Shown: positions 28,080 through 36,782, counted from the first letter of the stretch. The stretch: DNA of 64,000 bases from DATFWC01 sp045801465 (GCA_045801465.1 JBJMSU010000065.1:11860-75859), one strand, 5' to 3'. Numbers and translations: made by a program. Notes: generated from the sequence alone by a model not told the origin.

Positions 28080-28889
28080 TCAATGGCCCGTCACCTGCCG
28101 CACCTCGTTGAGCACGAAGTTGCCGACCCGCTTGCCGCGGTTGCGCAAGAACCGGACGGTGCCGGCATCGACGAAGTAGGTGAGCAGAATGCTGTCGCGC
28201 GTGTCGACCTCGGAGCCGACCGGGTCGGCCGAGTGCCAGGTGACGTCGCTCACCGCAAAGGCGTAGCCGGTGTTGCGGGCAAACCGCATCTGTGCGCCCC
28301 GCGTCAGGGTTCCGTCCGGCTGCCGGCCGTGAAAGATCGTGCCGATGTTCACGTGGGCGTCGTCGCGCGGCAGGTAGAGCTGAACCGTGATCCCTTTCCA
28401 TTGCGTATCGGTGTGCGGCAGGATCTTGTAGCCCGGAACGTCGCGGGTGAGGATCGGGACCGGATAGAGAGCGACGTCGGCGAAGCTCTCGCCGAAGCGC
28501 CGCCTGAGCTCGGGGGCGAGGCGGCGGACGAAAGCGGCCTGGACCTCGCTCGAGCACAAGGCGCGGCCGACGATGTCCCAAACCGGGCGCTTCTCCGCCG
28601 GAAGGCTGCGGATGTATTCTGGGAACAGGTCGATCTTCACCCGCGTCGGCGTTCCGTCCTCGCGCACGTCCTCCTTGCGCCGCCCCGACATGCGCCGGTA
28701 ATCCGAGGTGACCGGCATTGCCGCCAGCATGGCCGCATAGACGTTCTCCGGAAAGACGCGATCGAATTGGAGATGATAGAACGGGCTGTCGACAGCGCGC
28801 GCCGAATCCACGGACGTCGCGACGAAGGCGATCAGATCCTTGACGGCGCGGCTGCGGTCCGTCGCGCTCAATCCAACCGTTTGATCCAT
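28080..28889 (-). CDS. 2OG-Fe(II) oxygenase-like protein
   Basis: A 269-residue protein from the ATG at 28889. The block YKILPHTDTQWKGITVQLYL holds an HxD pair and GYAFAVSDVTWHSADPVGSE holds the distal histidine, followed by an arginine in TRDSILLTYF. That spacing fits the double-stranded beta-helix of 2-oxoglutarate/Fe(II) dioxygenases. The N-terminal half (YHLQFDRVFPENVYAAMLAA) resembles proteins found in glycan and methyltransferase clusters. The substrate is unknown; hydroxylation of a sugar or lipid is a guess. It is divergent from the GT4 gene and upstream of the CmoB-like methyltransferase. Confidence 0.72.
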   Translation of the reverse strand: MDQTVGLSATDRSRAVKDLIAFVATSVDSARAVDSPFYHLQFDRVFPENVYAAMLAAMPVTSDYRRMSGRRKEDVREDGTPTRVKIDLFPEYIRSLPAEKRPVWDIVGRALCSSEVQAAFVRRLAPELRRRFGESFADVALYPVPILTRDVPGYKILPHTDTQWKGITVQLYLPRDDAHVNIGTIFHGRQPDGTLTRGAQMRFARNTGYAFAVSDVTWHSADPVGSEVDTRDSILLTYFVDAGTVRFLRNRGKRVGNFVLNEVRQVTGH

Positions 28890-29099
28890 GCTGGCTGACC
28901 CGTCTCTCAGCTGACGTTTCGGGAGCTCCCCGGAACGAGGATTACATCCGATCGTCACGGCTGCGCAAGCTTGCCGGCTCCGCCGCGGGTCCTTCTGGCG
29001 CCGCACGGAGATTGTGCGCCAGCATCGCTAGGCGTGGGACGAAAAGCCCCAATGGTATAGAACGCGCCGGAAACCCCGCGGGGAGAGGGAGCAGAGCCA

Positions 29100-30167
29100 T
29101 TGCACGGCCAGGCGCTCGATGAGCTCGAGCTCATCGTCCCTAATCTCAACTGGCGCTATTCCGGGGTCACGGCGACGAACCGCGCCATGGCCCCGCTGAT
29201 GGCCAATCACTGTCGGGTTGCCTGGCTCGGTCCGCATCGGCCCGCGAGCATTCCACGCCTGGGCATTATCGAGCTCTTGCGCCTGCGCTTCCGCCCGCCA
29301 CGCCGCCGCGCGGTCCGCATCTGGCATGCGCGGCGCAACGTAGAGATGATCGTCGGCGTGCTCCTGCGGGCGCTGGGCTTTCGCTTGGGCCTGGTCTTCA
29401 CGTCGGCGGCCCAGCGCCATCACACCTGGATTACGCGCTTCCTGATCGCCCGCATGGACGCCATCATCGCCACCACAGAAGCGGCGGCGTCCTACCTCAG
29501 GCGCACATGCACCGTGATCCATCACGGTGTCGACACCGAGCTCTATTGTCCTCCGGCCGACCGGCAGGAGGCGTTGGCGGCGGCGGGTCTGCCCGGCAAG
29601 TATGGGATTGGCGCCTTTGGGCGGGTGCGTCCGCAGAAGGGCACCGATGTTTTCATTGCGGCGATGTGCCGGCTGTTGCCGCACTATCCCGATTTCACCG
29701 CGATCGTCATCGGACGGGTGACGCTCGAGCACCGCGTTTTCTTCGAACGGCTACGCAGCGAGGTCGAGAAGGCGGGGCTGCGCGATCGCGTGCATTTTCT
29801 CGGCGAGCTGCCGATCGCCGAGGTGCCGCGCTGGTATCAGCGCGTCGCCATCTATGCGTTCGCCTCGCGCGAGGAAGGATTCGGGCTGACCCTGGTGGAA
29901 GCGATGGCGGCAGGCACGGCACTGGTCGCGGCACGCGCCGGCGCGGCTGAGACGGTGGTCAGCGATGGCGACACGGGCGTTCTGGTCGCGCCGGGCGACG
30001 TCGATCAACTGGTTCGCGCGCTCGAGCCGCTGATGCGCGAACCGCAACGCGCCGCCGACATGGGGCGGCGCGCGCGCGACCGGGCGGTCGCGCAGTTCAG
30101 CCTTGCGCGCGAAGCGGAGCGGATCGCCGCCGTGTATCGGCAAATCTGGGAGGGCGAGAAGAATTGA
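29100..30167 (+). CDS. Glycosyltransferase family 4
   Basis: A 355-residue GT-B-fold enzyme. The donor-binding C-terminal lobe begins at GIGAFGRVRPQKGTDVFIAA (169-188) and contains the retaining-enzyme motif EEGFGLTLVEAMAAG with E259 and E267. Nothing suggests a membrane anchor. The TTG start at 29100 follows GGGAGAGGGAGC, and the first residues (LDELELIVPNLNWRYSGV) fit the family N-terminus. Within this LPS region it most likely adds a sugar to the lipid A core or to an O-antigen unit; the specific donor is unknown. Confidence 0.9.
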   Translation: MHGQALDELELIVPNLNWRYSGVTATNRAMAPLMANHCRVAWLGPHRPASIPRLGIIELLRLRFRPPRRRAVRIWHARRNVEMIVGVLLRALGFRLGLVFTSAAQRHHTWITRFLIARMDAIIATTEAAASYLRRTCTVIHHGVDTELYCPPADRQEALAAAGLPGKYGIGAFGRVRPQKGTDVFIAAMCRLLPHYPDFTAIVIGRVTLEHRVFFERLRSEVEKAGLRDRVHFLGELPIAEVPRWYQRVAIYAFASREEGFGLTLVEAMAAGTALVAARAGAAETVVSDGDTGVLVAPGDVDQLVRALEPLMREPQRAADMGRRARDRAVAQFSLAREAERIAAVYRQIWEGEKN

Positions 30168-30170
30168 GGC

Positions 30171-30722
30171 TCAGCCGCGCGCGACATCGGCGAGGCACTG
30201 TTCGACGAATGCCGCGAGGTCGCCGCCGGGAAACAGAAATCCTCGAATTCCCGCCGCCTGGGCGGCGGCGAGGTCGGTGTCGCGGTCGCCGATGAGGAAA
30301 CTCCGGGAACGATCGACCGGCCAAGTGCGCATGAGATCGGTGAGCATGCCGGGCGCGGGCTTGCGCCAGTCGGACGACCGGCAATAGGCCGGCACCGAAC
30401 CTTCGGGATGGTAGGGGCAAAAGCGCACGTCGTCGATGCGGGCGCCGCTCCGTGCGAGCTCGTCGCGCATGAAGGCGTGCAGCGCCTCCACCTGCGCCTC
30501 CGTGAACAGGCCGCGCGCGACCCCCGACTGGTTGGAAATGAGAAACACCAGATAGCCGGCCTCGTTCAGGCGTCGGATCGCGGCGGCGGCGCCGTCGATC
30601 CAGCGCAGACGGTCGGGACTGATGACGAAGCCGTCGTCGTGATTGACCACGCCGTCGCGGTCGAGAAAGGCTGCCGGCTTGAGATTGCCGTCCGCTCGCG
30701 CCGCCATGGCGTCAGCTATCAC
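30171..30722 (-). CDS. gmhB: D-glycero-beta-D-manno-heptose-1,7-bisphosphate 7-phosphatase
   Basis: HAD phosphatase of the ADP-heptose pathway, 183 residues. Nucleophile and acid-base aspartates are in FLDRDGVVNHD (D21, D23), motif II in LISNQSGVARG, lysine in WRKPAPGML and the metal aspartate in IGDRDTD (144-150). The zinc loop is incomplete: C102 and H105 of CPYHPEG are present, but the later Cys-x-Cys of E. coli GmhB reads Ser-Asp-Trp here (with a displaced C114). The start overlaps the gmhA end by 11 bp; the ATG at 30707 is an alternative. It removes the 7-phosphate before the nucleotidyl transfer by HldE. Confidence 0.9.
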   Translation of the reverse strand: MIADAMAARADGNLKPAAFLDRDGVVNHDDGFVISPDRLRWIDGAAAAIRRLNEAGYLVFLISNQSGVARGLFTEAQVEALHAFMRDELARSGARIDDVRFCPYHPEGSVPAYCRSSDWRKPAPGMLTDLMRTWPVDRSRSFLIGDRDTDLAAAQAAGIRGFLFPGGDLAAFVEQCLADVARG

Positions 30723-31311
30723 CGGCGCCCGATGATCCGAGATCGCGCTCCACCAGCGCGCAGATCGCGTGCGCGGCCGTCATATGGATCTGCTGGATCA
30801 CGGCGGTCTCGTCGCTGGGCGCCACCAGGCACAGGTCGCACAATGCGCGCAGTGGCGTGCCTTGTTGGCCAGTGAAGCCGATCGCGACGAGGCCGCCCTC
30901 GCGTGCGGCTTTGAGGGCGGCGAGCACGTTGGGCGAGCGGCCGGACGTGGAGAGGGCGAGAAGCAGGTCGCCGCGCTGGCCGAGCCCGCGCACCTGACGC
31001 TCGAAGACGCACTCGAAACCGTAATCGTTGCCGATGGCAGTCAGCACCGCCGGATCGGTGAGCGCGACGGCCGGCAACGGGCGCCGCTCGGTCGCGAAGC
31101 GCGAAAGCAGCTCGGCGGCGATGTGCTGGGCGTCCGCCGCGCTGCCGCCGTTGCCGGCGATCAGGACCTTGCCGCCTGCGCGCAGCGCCGCCGCGATGGC
31201 GTCGGCAATTGCAAGCGTAGCCGCCAGCAGGTGGCGGTCGCCGGCCGCCCGGCCGAGCGCCTCGACCGAGCGGGCGAAATAGGCGGCGACGGCGTCCTCG
31301 CGTCCGCTCAT
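30712..31311 (-). CDS. gmhA: Phosphoheptose isomerase
   Basis: A 199-residue SIS-domain isomerase that converts sedoheptulose 7-phosphate to D-glycero-D-manno-heptose 7-phosphate, the first step to ADP-heptose. VLIAGNGGSAADAQHIAAEL (49-68) includes zinc ligand H63 and catalytic E67; LALSTSGRSPNVLAALKAA (118-136) binds the phosphate; QQIHMTAAHAICALVE carries the later histidines. It lies directly upstream of gmhB in the same transcript and close to hldE and a waaF-like gene. The enzyme is cytosolic. Confidence 0.94.
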   Translation of the reverse strand: MSGREDAVAAYFARSVEALGRAAGDRHLLAATLAIADAIAAALRAGGKVLIAGNGGSAADAQHIAAELLSRFATERRPLPAVALTDPAVLTAIGNDYGFECVFERQVRGLGQRGDLLLALSTSGRSPNVLAALKAAREGGLVAIGFTGQQGTPLRALCDLCLVAPSDETAVIQQIHMTAAHAICALVERDLGSSGAGDS

Positions 31312-31376
31312 GTCGGGTCCAGGGCTGTGCTGGTGAACGTGGTACCGGCGGTCACGCGGTGGCGCAAGCGCGTCGG

Positions 31377-32462
31377 TCAGCGCGCCGCGACCGTTCCGGC
31401 GCTCTCCAGCGTGCGGCGCACGGCGTCGAGCACCGGCTCGACCGGAATGTCTTCGGTGCGTCGGTGGTCGAGACGCGTGCAGCCCTTGCGGCCACAGCTC
31501 GAGCAGACGGCGGAAGTGGGCTCGATGGCGGCGGCCAGCGGGTTGAGCGGTCCGGTCAGATGCGGGCTGCTCGGACCGAAAATACCCACCGCAGGCGTAG
31601 CGAGCGCAGCCGCCACGTGGAGCAGGCCGGAATCGTTTGCCACCGCCACATCGGTGGCGGCGAGTGCCAAAATGGCGTCGCGCAGGTCTTCTCCCGTGAG
31701 GTCGCGCACGGCCGCGCCGCCAGCATTGGCGATGTCGGTTGCCAGGGAGCGATCATCCGGGCTGCCGAGCACCCACACGGCAACTCCGTCCGCCGCCAAT
31801 GCACGCGCGAGTTCCCCGTAACGTTCGACCGGCCAGCGCCGCCCCGGTCCCACCGTTGCCGGGCAGAGCGCAACCACCTGGCTTTCGTTGAGCCCGCGGC
31901 GCGCCCGCCAGGCGGACACCTCGGCGGCGGGCACCACCAGGGTAGGAAGCGGCAGCGAGGCGGGGAGGGCAGTTCGTTTGGGTAAGCTCAATGCCACTTT
32001 GCGATCGAGCATGCGTTCGAGCCCGCGCTCGCCCCAGCGCACGTCGTTGAGGAGAACGAAGCGCCCCTCGCCGGCGAACCCCGTGCGCTCCGGGATCCCG
32101 GCGAGAAAGGGCGCGAGCGCAGATTTCCAGGTCCGCGGCATGACCAGCGCGGAGCCGTAGCCCTCGGCCGTGAGCCGTTGCGCGAGCTCCCATTGCTTGG
32201 CCAGCGCCAGCCGCCCGCGCGGAAGCTCGCTGACGATCCCCTTGCGCACGCCCGGCATGTAGTCGATGAGCGGCAGGGTGCGCGCAGTCGTGAGCATGTC
32301 GACTGGCCGGCGGGGGGAACGGGCGTTGATGAGCCGCACGGCGGTATGGCAACGGACGAAATCGCCGATCCACATATAGGGAACGATGAGGATCGGCCGT
32401 GTGTCGACGTCCGGCGCCGCTTGCGCCGTCGACGTCGCAGCAGTTTCGTCCATTGCACCCAT
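31377..32462 (-). CDS. waaF: Lipopolysaccharide heptosyltransferase, WaaF-like (GT9)
   Basis: A 361-residue GT9 enzyme from the ATG at 32462 (a second ATG is at 32453). ILIVPYMWIGDFVRCHTAVR is the heptosyltransferase N-terminus; VALCPATVGPGRRWPVERY and ANDSGLLHVAAALATPAVGI with FGPSSPHLTGPL are the donor-binding blocks. The Cys-rich SSCGRKGCTR near the C-terminus is also typical of WaaF. It transfers L-glycero-D-manno-heptose from ADP-heptose to the LPS core. Whether it adds the first or second heptose cannot be proven. A longer frame from 32645 runs into the hldE leader and is rejected. It lies directly upstream of gmhA-gmhB on the same strand. Confidence 0.88.
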   Translation of the reverse strand: MGAMDETAATSTAQAAPDVDTRPILIVPYMWIGDFVRCHTAVRLINARSPRRPVDMLTTARTLPLIDYMPGVRKGIVSELPRGRLALAKQWELAQRLTAEGYGSALVMPRTWKSALAPFLAGIPERTGFAGEGRFVLLNDVRWGERGLERMLDRKVALSLPKRTALPASLPLPTLVVPAAEVSAWRARRGLNESQVVALCPATVGPGRRWPVERYGELARALAADGVAVWVLGSPDDRSLATDIANAGGAAVRDLTGEDLRDAILALAATDVAVANDSGLLHVAAALATPAVGIFGPSSPHLTGPLNPLAAAIEPTSAVCSSCGRKGCTRLDHRRTEDIPVEPVLDAVRRTLESAGTVAAR

Positions 32463-32568
32463 CGCTCGCCGGTTAGCCCGCCCGGTCATGGATTTCCAGC
32501 CCGTCGTATTGCGCCTGCGGCCCGAGTGGGGCAAAGGAGGCCCAAGATCATGGCTTAGCCGAGGGGCA

Positions 32569-34047
32569 ATGTTCGATTTCGCCAAGCGCCTGTCCGAGCT
32601 CGACCAGGCCAGCGTGCTATGCGTCGGCGACCTCATGCTCGACACGTACGTCTACGGCGAGGTCGAGCGCATTTCGCCTGAGGCGCCGGCGCCGGTGCTC
32701 GCGGTGACGCGCGAGGAGCTCGTCATCGGCGGAGCCGGAAACGTGGCGCGCAACGTCGCCAGCCTCGGCGCACGCTGCATTTTCGTTGGCGTCGTGGGTG
32801 ATGATGGCGCCGGCAAGACCCTGGAGTCAGCCTTTGCTCAGCAGACCGATCTGATCGAGTCGCGCCTGGTGGTCGATCAGGCGCGTCCGACCACGCGCAA
32901 GACGCGCTTCGTCTCCGAGCACTTCTCGACGCATTTGCTGCGCGCCGATTGGGAGCTCGCCCGGCCAGTCGCATCCGACGTCGCAACCGCGGTGATCGCC
33001 TACGCGACGAACGCTCTGCCGCGCGTCGGGGCCGTCGTCCTCTCCGACTACAGCAAAGGGGTGCTGTCGCCGGCGGTGGTGCGCGCCGTGATCGCCGCCA
33101 CCGCCAGGCTGGGCAAGCCGGTCATCGTCGATCCCAAATACGGCGACTACAGCCTCTACAAGGGCACGACGCTGATCACGCCCAATCGCCGCGAGCTCGC
33201 GGAAGCGACGCGGATGTCGGCGGCGTCGGATCAAGAGCTCGCCGCGGCCGCATCGGCGCTCGCCGAGATGGTGCAAAGCCAAGCGGTGCTGGTGACGTTG
33301 AGCGAACACGGCATGACGCTCGTCGAGCGCGGCCGCGCGCCGGTCCATGTGCCCGCCTACGGCGTAAAGGTGCTCGATGTATCGGGCGCCGGCGACACCG
33401 TGGTCGCCGCCATGGCGACGTTTCTTGCCGCCGGTGCCGGCTACGAGGAGGCGATGCGCGCCGCCAATGCGGCGGCCTCGGTGGTGGTGGGCAAGCGCGG
33501 CACCGCCACCGTATCGGCGGCAGAGTTGCGCGCCCGCATCCTTCCCGAGGCCGCGCTCGCGCCCGAGCAGAAGATCGTGCCCGACTGGTCGGCGCTCGAT
33601 CGGCGGCTCGATGCCTGGCGGCTGGAGGGCCTGCGCATCGGCTTCACCAACGGCTGCTTCGATCTCGTCCACCCCGGCCATGTCGAACTGTTGGCAAAGG
33701 CGCGCGCCCACTGCGACCGGCTGGTGGTCGGCCTCAACAGCGACGGCTCGGTCCGCCGGCTCAAGGGCGACGGGCGCCCGGTGCAAGCCGCGGCGGCGCG
33801 CGCCGAGGTGCTCGCCGCCATGGAGGCGGTCGATCTCGTGGTCCTGTTCGATCAGGATACGCCGCTCGAGCTGATCCGCCGCATCCGGCCGAAGGTGCTG
33901 GTGAAGGGCGCCGACTATGGATTGGACCAAGTGGTGGGACGCGAGCTGGTCGAGGCCGACGGTGGCGAGGTCATCCTGGTCGATATCGTGCCGGGACACA
34001 GCACGAGCGAAATCGTCGGGCGCTCGCGCCGACATGCCAAGGCGTGA
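32569..34047 (+). CDS. hldE: Bifunctional heptose-7-phosphate kinase / heptose-1-phosphate adenylyltransferase
   Basis: A 492-residue two-domain enzyme. Residues 1-325 are a PfkB-type kinase: VCVGDLMLDTYVYGEVERIS near the start, GGAGNVARN (54-62) and the catalytic VSGAGDTVVAAM (271-282). Residues about 355-492 form the nucleotidyltransferase, with TNGCFDLVHPGHVELL (360-375) supplying H368 and H371. It makes the 1,7-bisphosphate and, after GmhB, joins AMP to the sugar, giving ADP-heptose. The ATG at 32569 follows GAGGGG; the frame upstream overlaps waaF. HldD epimerase is not in this window. Confidence 0.95.
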   Translation: MFDFAKRLSELDQASVLCVGDLMLDTYVYGEVERISPEAPAPVLAVTREELVIGGAGNVARNVASLGARCIFVGVVGDDGAGKTLESAFAQQTDLIESRLVVDQARPTTRKTRFVSEHFSTHLLRADWELARPVASDVATAVIAYATNALPRVGAVVLSDYSKGVLSPAVVRAVIAATARLGKPVIVDPKYGDYSLYKGTTLITPNRRELAEATRMSAASDQELAAAASALAEMVQSQAVLVTLSEHGMTLVERGRAPVHVPAYGVKVLDVSGAGDTVVAAMATFLAAGAGYEEAMRAANAAASVVVGKRGTATVSAAELRARILPEAALAPEQKIVPDWSALDRRLDAWRLEGLRIGFTNGCFDLVHPGHVELLAKARAHCDRLVVGLNSDGSVRRLKGDGRPVQAAAARAEVLAAMEAVDLVVLFDQDTPLELIRRIRPKVLVKGADYGLDQVVGRELVEADGGEVILVDIVPGHSTSEIVGRSRRHAKA

Positions 34048-34050
34048 GCA

Positions 34051-34782
34051 ATGCCTGCGGGACCGATGAACGCCATCCTTCCCTATGCGGCCGAAAATCG
34101 CCTGAAGGAGGAATTCTTCGGCCACTCAGACAACGGTTTTTTCGTCGAGGTCGGGGCGAACGATCCCGAGCAATGGTCGCAGTCGTTCCATCTCGAGCGA
34201 CTGGGCTGGCACGGCATCGTGGTCGAGCCGCAGCCGCATCTCGCCGAAATGCTGCGCCAGCGACGCACGGCCAAAGTTTACGAAGTGGCCTGCTCGGCTC
34301 CCGAGAACGCCGGCGAGCGCATGACGCTGCACCTTGCGGGTGGCCATTCGTCATTCGATCCGATGCTCAAGGTCGCCGACGTGCGGCCCGAGGGCAGCTT
34401 GGAGGTGCCGCTCAGGACACTCGACGAGATCCTGGCCGAGACCGAAGCACCGAGCCCGATCGATTTCCTCGCGATCGATGTCGAGGGGCATGAGATGGAG
34501 GTGTTGCGCGGCTTCGACTTTGCACGCTGGCGGCCGCGGCTGATCATGGTCGAAGATCTCGTGCTCGACATGCGGCTGCATCGCTTCATGCAGTCGCAGA
34601 GCTACAAGTGGATACGGCGCACTGACGTCAACAGCTGGTATGTGCCGTCCGAGTCGCCATTGCGGGTCGGCCTGATCGGGCGATGGCAGTTCTTTCGCAA
34701 ATATTATCTGGGAACGCCGTTTCGGCGGCTGCGCGAGACCTTGCGTCGCCTGCGCGCGCGGCTGCGACGCACAGGCGCATGA
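34051..34782 (+). CDS. FkbM-family SAM methyltransferase
   Basis: A 243-residue methyltransferase. GFFVEVGANDPEQWSQSF is SAM motif I, GIVVEPQPHLAEML the acidic strand 2, and IDFLAIDVEGHEMEVLRGF the FkbM signature. Family members O-methylate sugars and polyketides; in glycan loci they usually methylate a sugar hydroxyl. The gene starts three bases after the hldE stop, so the two are co-transcribed. The C-terminal 40 residues are strongly basic (FRRLRETLRRLRARLRRTG), which may aid membrane or LPS contact. Confidence 0.87.
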   Translation: MPAGPMNAILPYAAENRLKEEFFGHSDNGFFVEVGANDPEQWSQSFHLERLGWHGIVVEPQPHLAEMLRQRRTAKVYEVACSAPENAGERMTLHLAGGHSSFDPMLKVADVRPEGSLEVPLRTLDEILAETEAPSPIDFLAIDVEGHEMEVLRGFDFARWRPRLIMVEDLVLDMRLHRFMQSQSYKWIRRTDVNSWYVPSESPLRVGLIGRWQFFRKYYLGTPFRRLRETLRRLRARLRRTGA

Positions 34783-34787
34783 TGTTG

Positions 34788-35447
34788 TCATCCGGTGCGC
34801 CGGACGATCACCTGATAGCCCTTGGCGAGCAACCGATAGCGGCCCTCCTGCGCTGCGAGGAAGTCGTCGACCGCCGCCTGCGGCCGTTCGTCCGGGCGAA
34901 ATTCCGGTGCCCATTCGTAATCGTCCCAGATCACGATGCCATCCGGCGCGAGCATCTTCCACACCGACGTCGAGTCGCCCATCACGTCCTCGTAACGGTG
35001 GCCACCGTCGATATAAGCGAGGTCGAATTGTCGGCCCTGCGCGATCAACGAGTCGAGCGCCGGCGCCGAGCGGCTCTTGATCTTCTCGACCCTGTCGGAG
35101 AACGGTGCGAGATTGCGGTTGAACCGTGCCTCGATCCCGGGGAGGTGGTTTTCCAACAGCTTGTAGACATAGCCCTCTTCCGCGGTACCCTCGAACGTAT
35201 CGATGCAGACGATCGTGGAGCGCGGCAGATATTTCAGGAAAAACATCGCCGAGCGGCCCTCGAACGAGCCGATCTCGAGGATCTTCGCCGGCCGGTCGCG
35301 CAGCGGGGCGAGCACGCGGCGCCAGATCGAATAGTTCTTCCAGATCCAATCGGACGTGAAGTCGCCGCGCCAAAACCATGGGCGATATCGGACTCGATAG
35401 AACACTTTGGCGATCGGCGACGGATCCCTGAAGATGGGATCAGACAT
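34788..35447 (-). CDS. Class I SAM methyltransferase (CmcI/methyltransferase-24 type)
   Basis: A 219-residue methyltransferase. ILEIGSFEGRSAMFFLKYLP is SAM motif I, CIDTFEGTAEE the strand-2 end, and FDLAYIDGGHRYEDVMGDS with IVIWDDYEW the metal/acceptor side typical of the CmcI-like group. The ATG at 35447 removes 11 residues of a longer frame. It is convergent with the FkbM gene and divergent from the zinc-ribbon methyltransferase gene, so it has its own promoter. Its acceptor is unknown but probably a glycan. Confidence 0.82.
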   Translation of the reverse strand: MSDPIFRDPSPIAKVFYRVRYRPWFWRGDFTSDWIWKNYSIWRRVLAPLRDRPAKILEIGSFEGRSAMFFLKYLPRSTIVCIDTFEGTAEEGYVYKLLENHLPGIEARFNRNLAPFSDRVEKIKSRSAPALDSLIAQGRQFDLAYIDGGHRYEDVMGDSTSVWKMLAPDGIVIWDDYEWAPEFRPDERPQAAVDDFLAAQEGRYRLLAKGYQVIVRRTG

Positions 35448-35616
35448 ATGGCGGTCTTTATGCTGCTGCACGGATGTCAACCGAATCCTCGATCTTCAAG
35501 TCGCACGTGGCCGGGCGGCACTGTCGGACATGCTGGCGACGGCACAGGCGCTGCGCTAGCATCCCGTAGACCAGCCAATTGATAGCGGTCAACCGAACAT
35601 TCCCAACATCGTCGAC

Positions 35617-36465
35617 ATGCTCGCTTCGTTCAAGCAAACCCGGTCCTACATCACGTTCAAGGAATGGACGAAGGCGCTGCGCCGCCGGGCGAAGCTTTCC
35701 TACTATCGCGGGACGCAATATCGCTGTCCCATCTGCGACATCCGGCTGCGGGCTTTCAAGCCGATCTGGCGGTCGTTCTGGACCGACTACCAACAGTACG
35801 AATTCATCCGTTCGCCCTTCTCCATGGAAACGTTCAACCCCGGGGCGTTTTCATGCCCGGCCTGCGACGCCTACGACCGCGAGCGGCTGACCGCGCTCTA
35901 CCTCGACCGCGCTTTCCGCGCGTTCGATCCAAAGCGGCGCTACCGCCTGGTCGAGTTTGCTCCGGCGCATGCGCTCCACCGCATGATCAAGCGGCATCGG
36001 TTGGTCGAATACCGAAGCGCGGACCTGATGCGCAACGACGTGGACGACCGCGTCGACATCACGAACTGCCCCTATGACGACCGTTCGGTGGACGTGTTCC
36101 TGTGCTCGCATGTGCTCGAGCATATCGAGGACGATCGTAAGGCCATGCGCGAGCTCCATCGCATCCTGGCGCCGGACGGCTTCGGCGTCGTGCTGGTGCC
36201 GCTTTTTCCCGACGTCGACGAAACGCACGAGGATGCGCAGATCGCGACTTTGCACCAGCGCTGGAAATATTTCGGCGGCGGCGATCACGTGCGCCAATAC
36301 GGCAAGCAGGATTTCATGGATCGGCTGGCGGCGGCTGGATTCAGGGTCGATCAGCTCGACATCAATTATTTCGGCAAGGATGTTTTTCGCGAAGCCGGGA
36401 TCGCGGAGAATTCCGTCCTTTACGTGCTGCGCAAGCAGGAGCGGGCGCAGTCAACCCTGCATTAG
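35617..36465 (+). CDS. SAM methyltransferase with N-terminal zinc-binding cysteines
   Basis: A 282-residue protein. YRCPICDIRLRAFKP and GAFSCPACDAYDRERL give a CxxC...CxxC set (C37, C40, C80, C83), probably a split zinc ribbon. The methyltransferase part includes VDVFLCSHVLEHIEDDRKAM and RELHRILAPDGFGVVLVP, the motif IV/V region of the ubiE-like class. A glycine-rich SAM motif I is not obvious: YRLVEFAPAHALHRMIKRH stands in that place, which is atypical. Similar proteins are found in polysaccharide clusters. The acceptor is unknown. Confidence 0.78.
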   Translation: MLASFKQTRSYITFKEWTKALRRRAKLSYYRGTQYRCPICDIRLRAFKPIWRSFWTDYQQYEFIRSPFSMETFNPGAFSCPACDAYDRERLTALYLDRAFRAFDPKRRYRLVEFAPAHALHRMIKRHRLVEYRSADLMRNDVDDRVDITNCPYDDRSVDVFLCSHVLEHIEDDRKAMRELHRILAPDGFGVVLVPLFPDVDETHEDAQIATLHQRWKYFGGGDHVRQYGKQDFMDRLAAAGFRVDQLDINYFGKDVFREAGIAENSVLYVLRKQERAQSTLH

Positions 36466-36560
36466 GTTAGATCTCTGATTGCACGCGGGAAGGGGCGTGC
36501 GAGAATGACGACCTGAGCGGCGGAGTGGCACCGGACATAAGGAATGTGATATAGTGGGTC

Positions 36561-36782
36561 ATGGTCAAGACATTGGAAATAGCGATCGCGAAGGCTGCGT
36601 CTCTGCCCGAACCGGCGCAGGAACAGCTCGGCCGCGAGCTGCTGGAGCGCATCGAAACACTGGCGGAGCTGCGGGCCGAGATCGAGATCGGTATCCGGGA
36701 GCTAGACGCTGGCCTGGGCGAGGAACTGGATATCGAAGACGTTATCCGCCAAGCCCGCGCAGAGCATGCCAGGAAGGCGTAG
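36561..36782 (+). CDS. Antitoxin of a ParDE/RelBE-like module
   Basis: A 73-residue acidic, fully helical protein (ELLERIETLAELRAEIEIG, IEDVIRQARAEHARKA). No ribbon-helix-helix DNA-binding block is obvious at the N-terminus; instead a 'LPEPAQEQLGRELL' helix appears, as in addiction-module antitoxins of the YlcI/YnfO or DUF-type next to ParE toxins. The gene overlaps the toxin start by 17 bp, the usual arrangement. It should bind and neutralise the toxin. Confidence 0.75.
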   Translation: MVKTLEIAIAKAASLPEPAQEQLGRELLERIETLAELRAEIEIGIRELDAGLGEELDIEDVIRQARAEHARKA

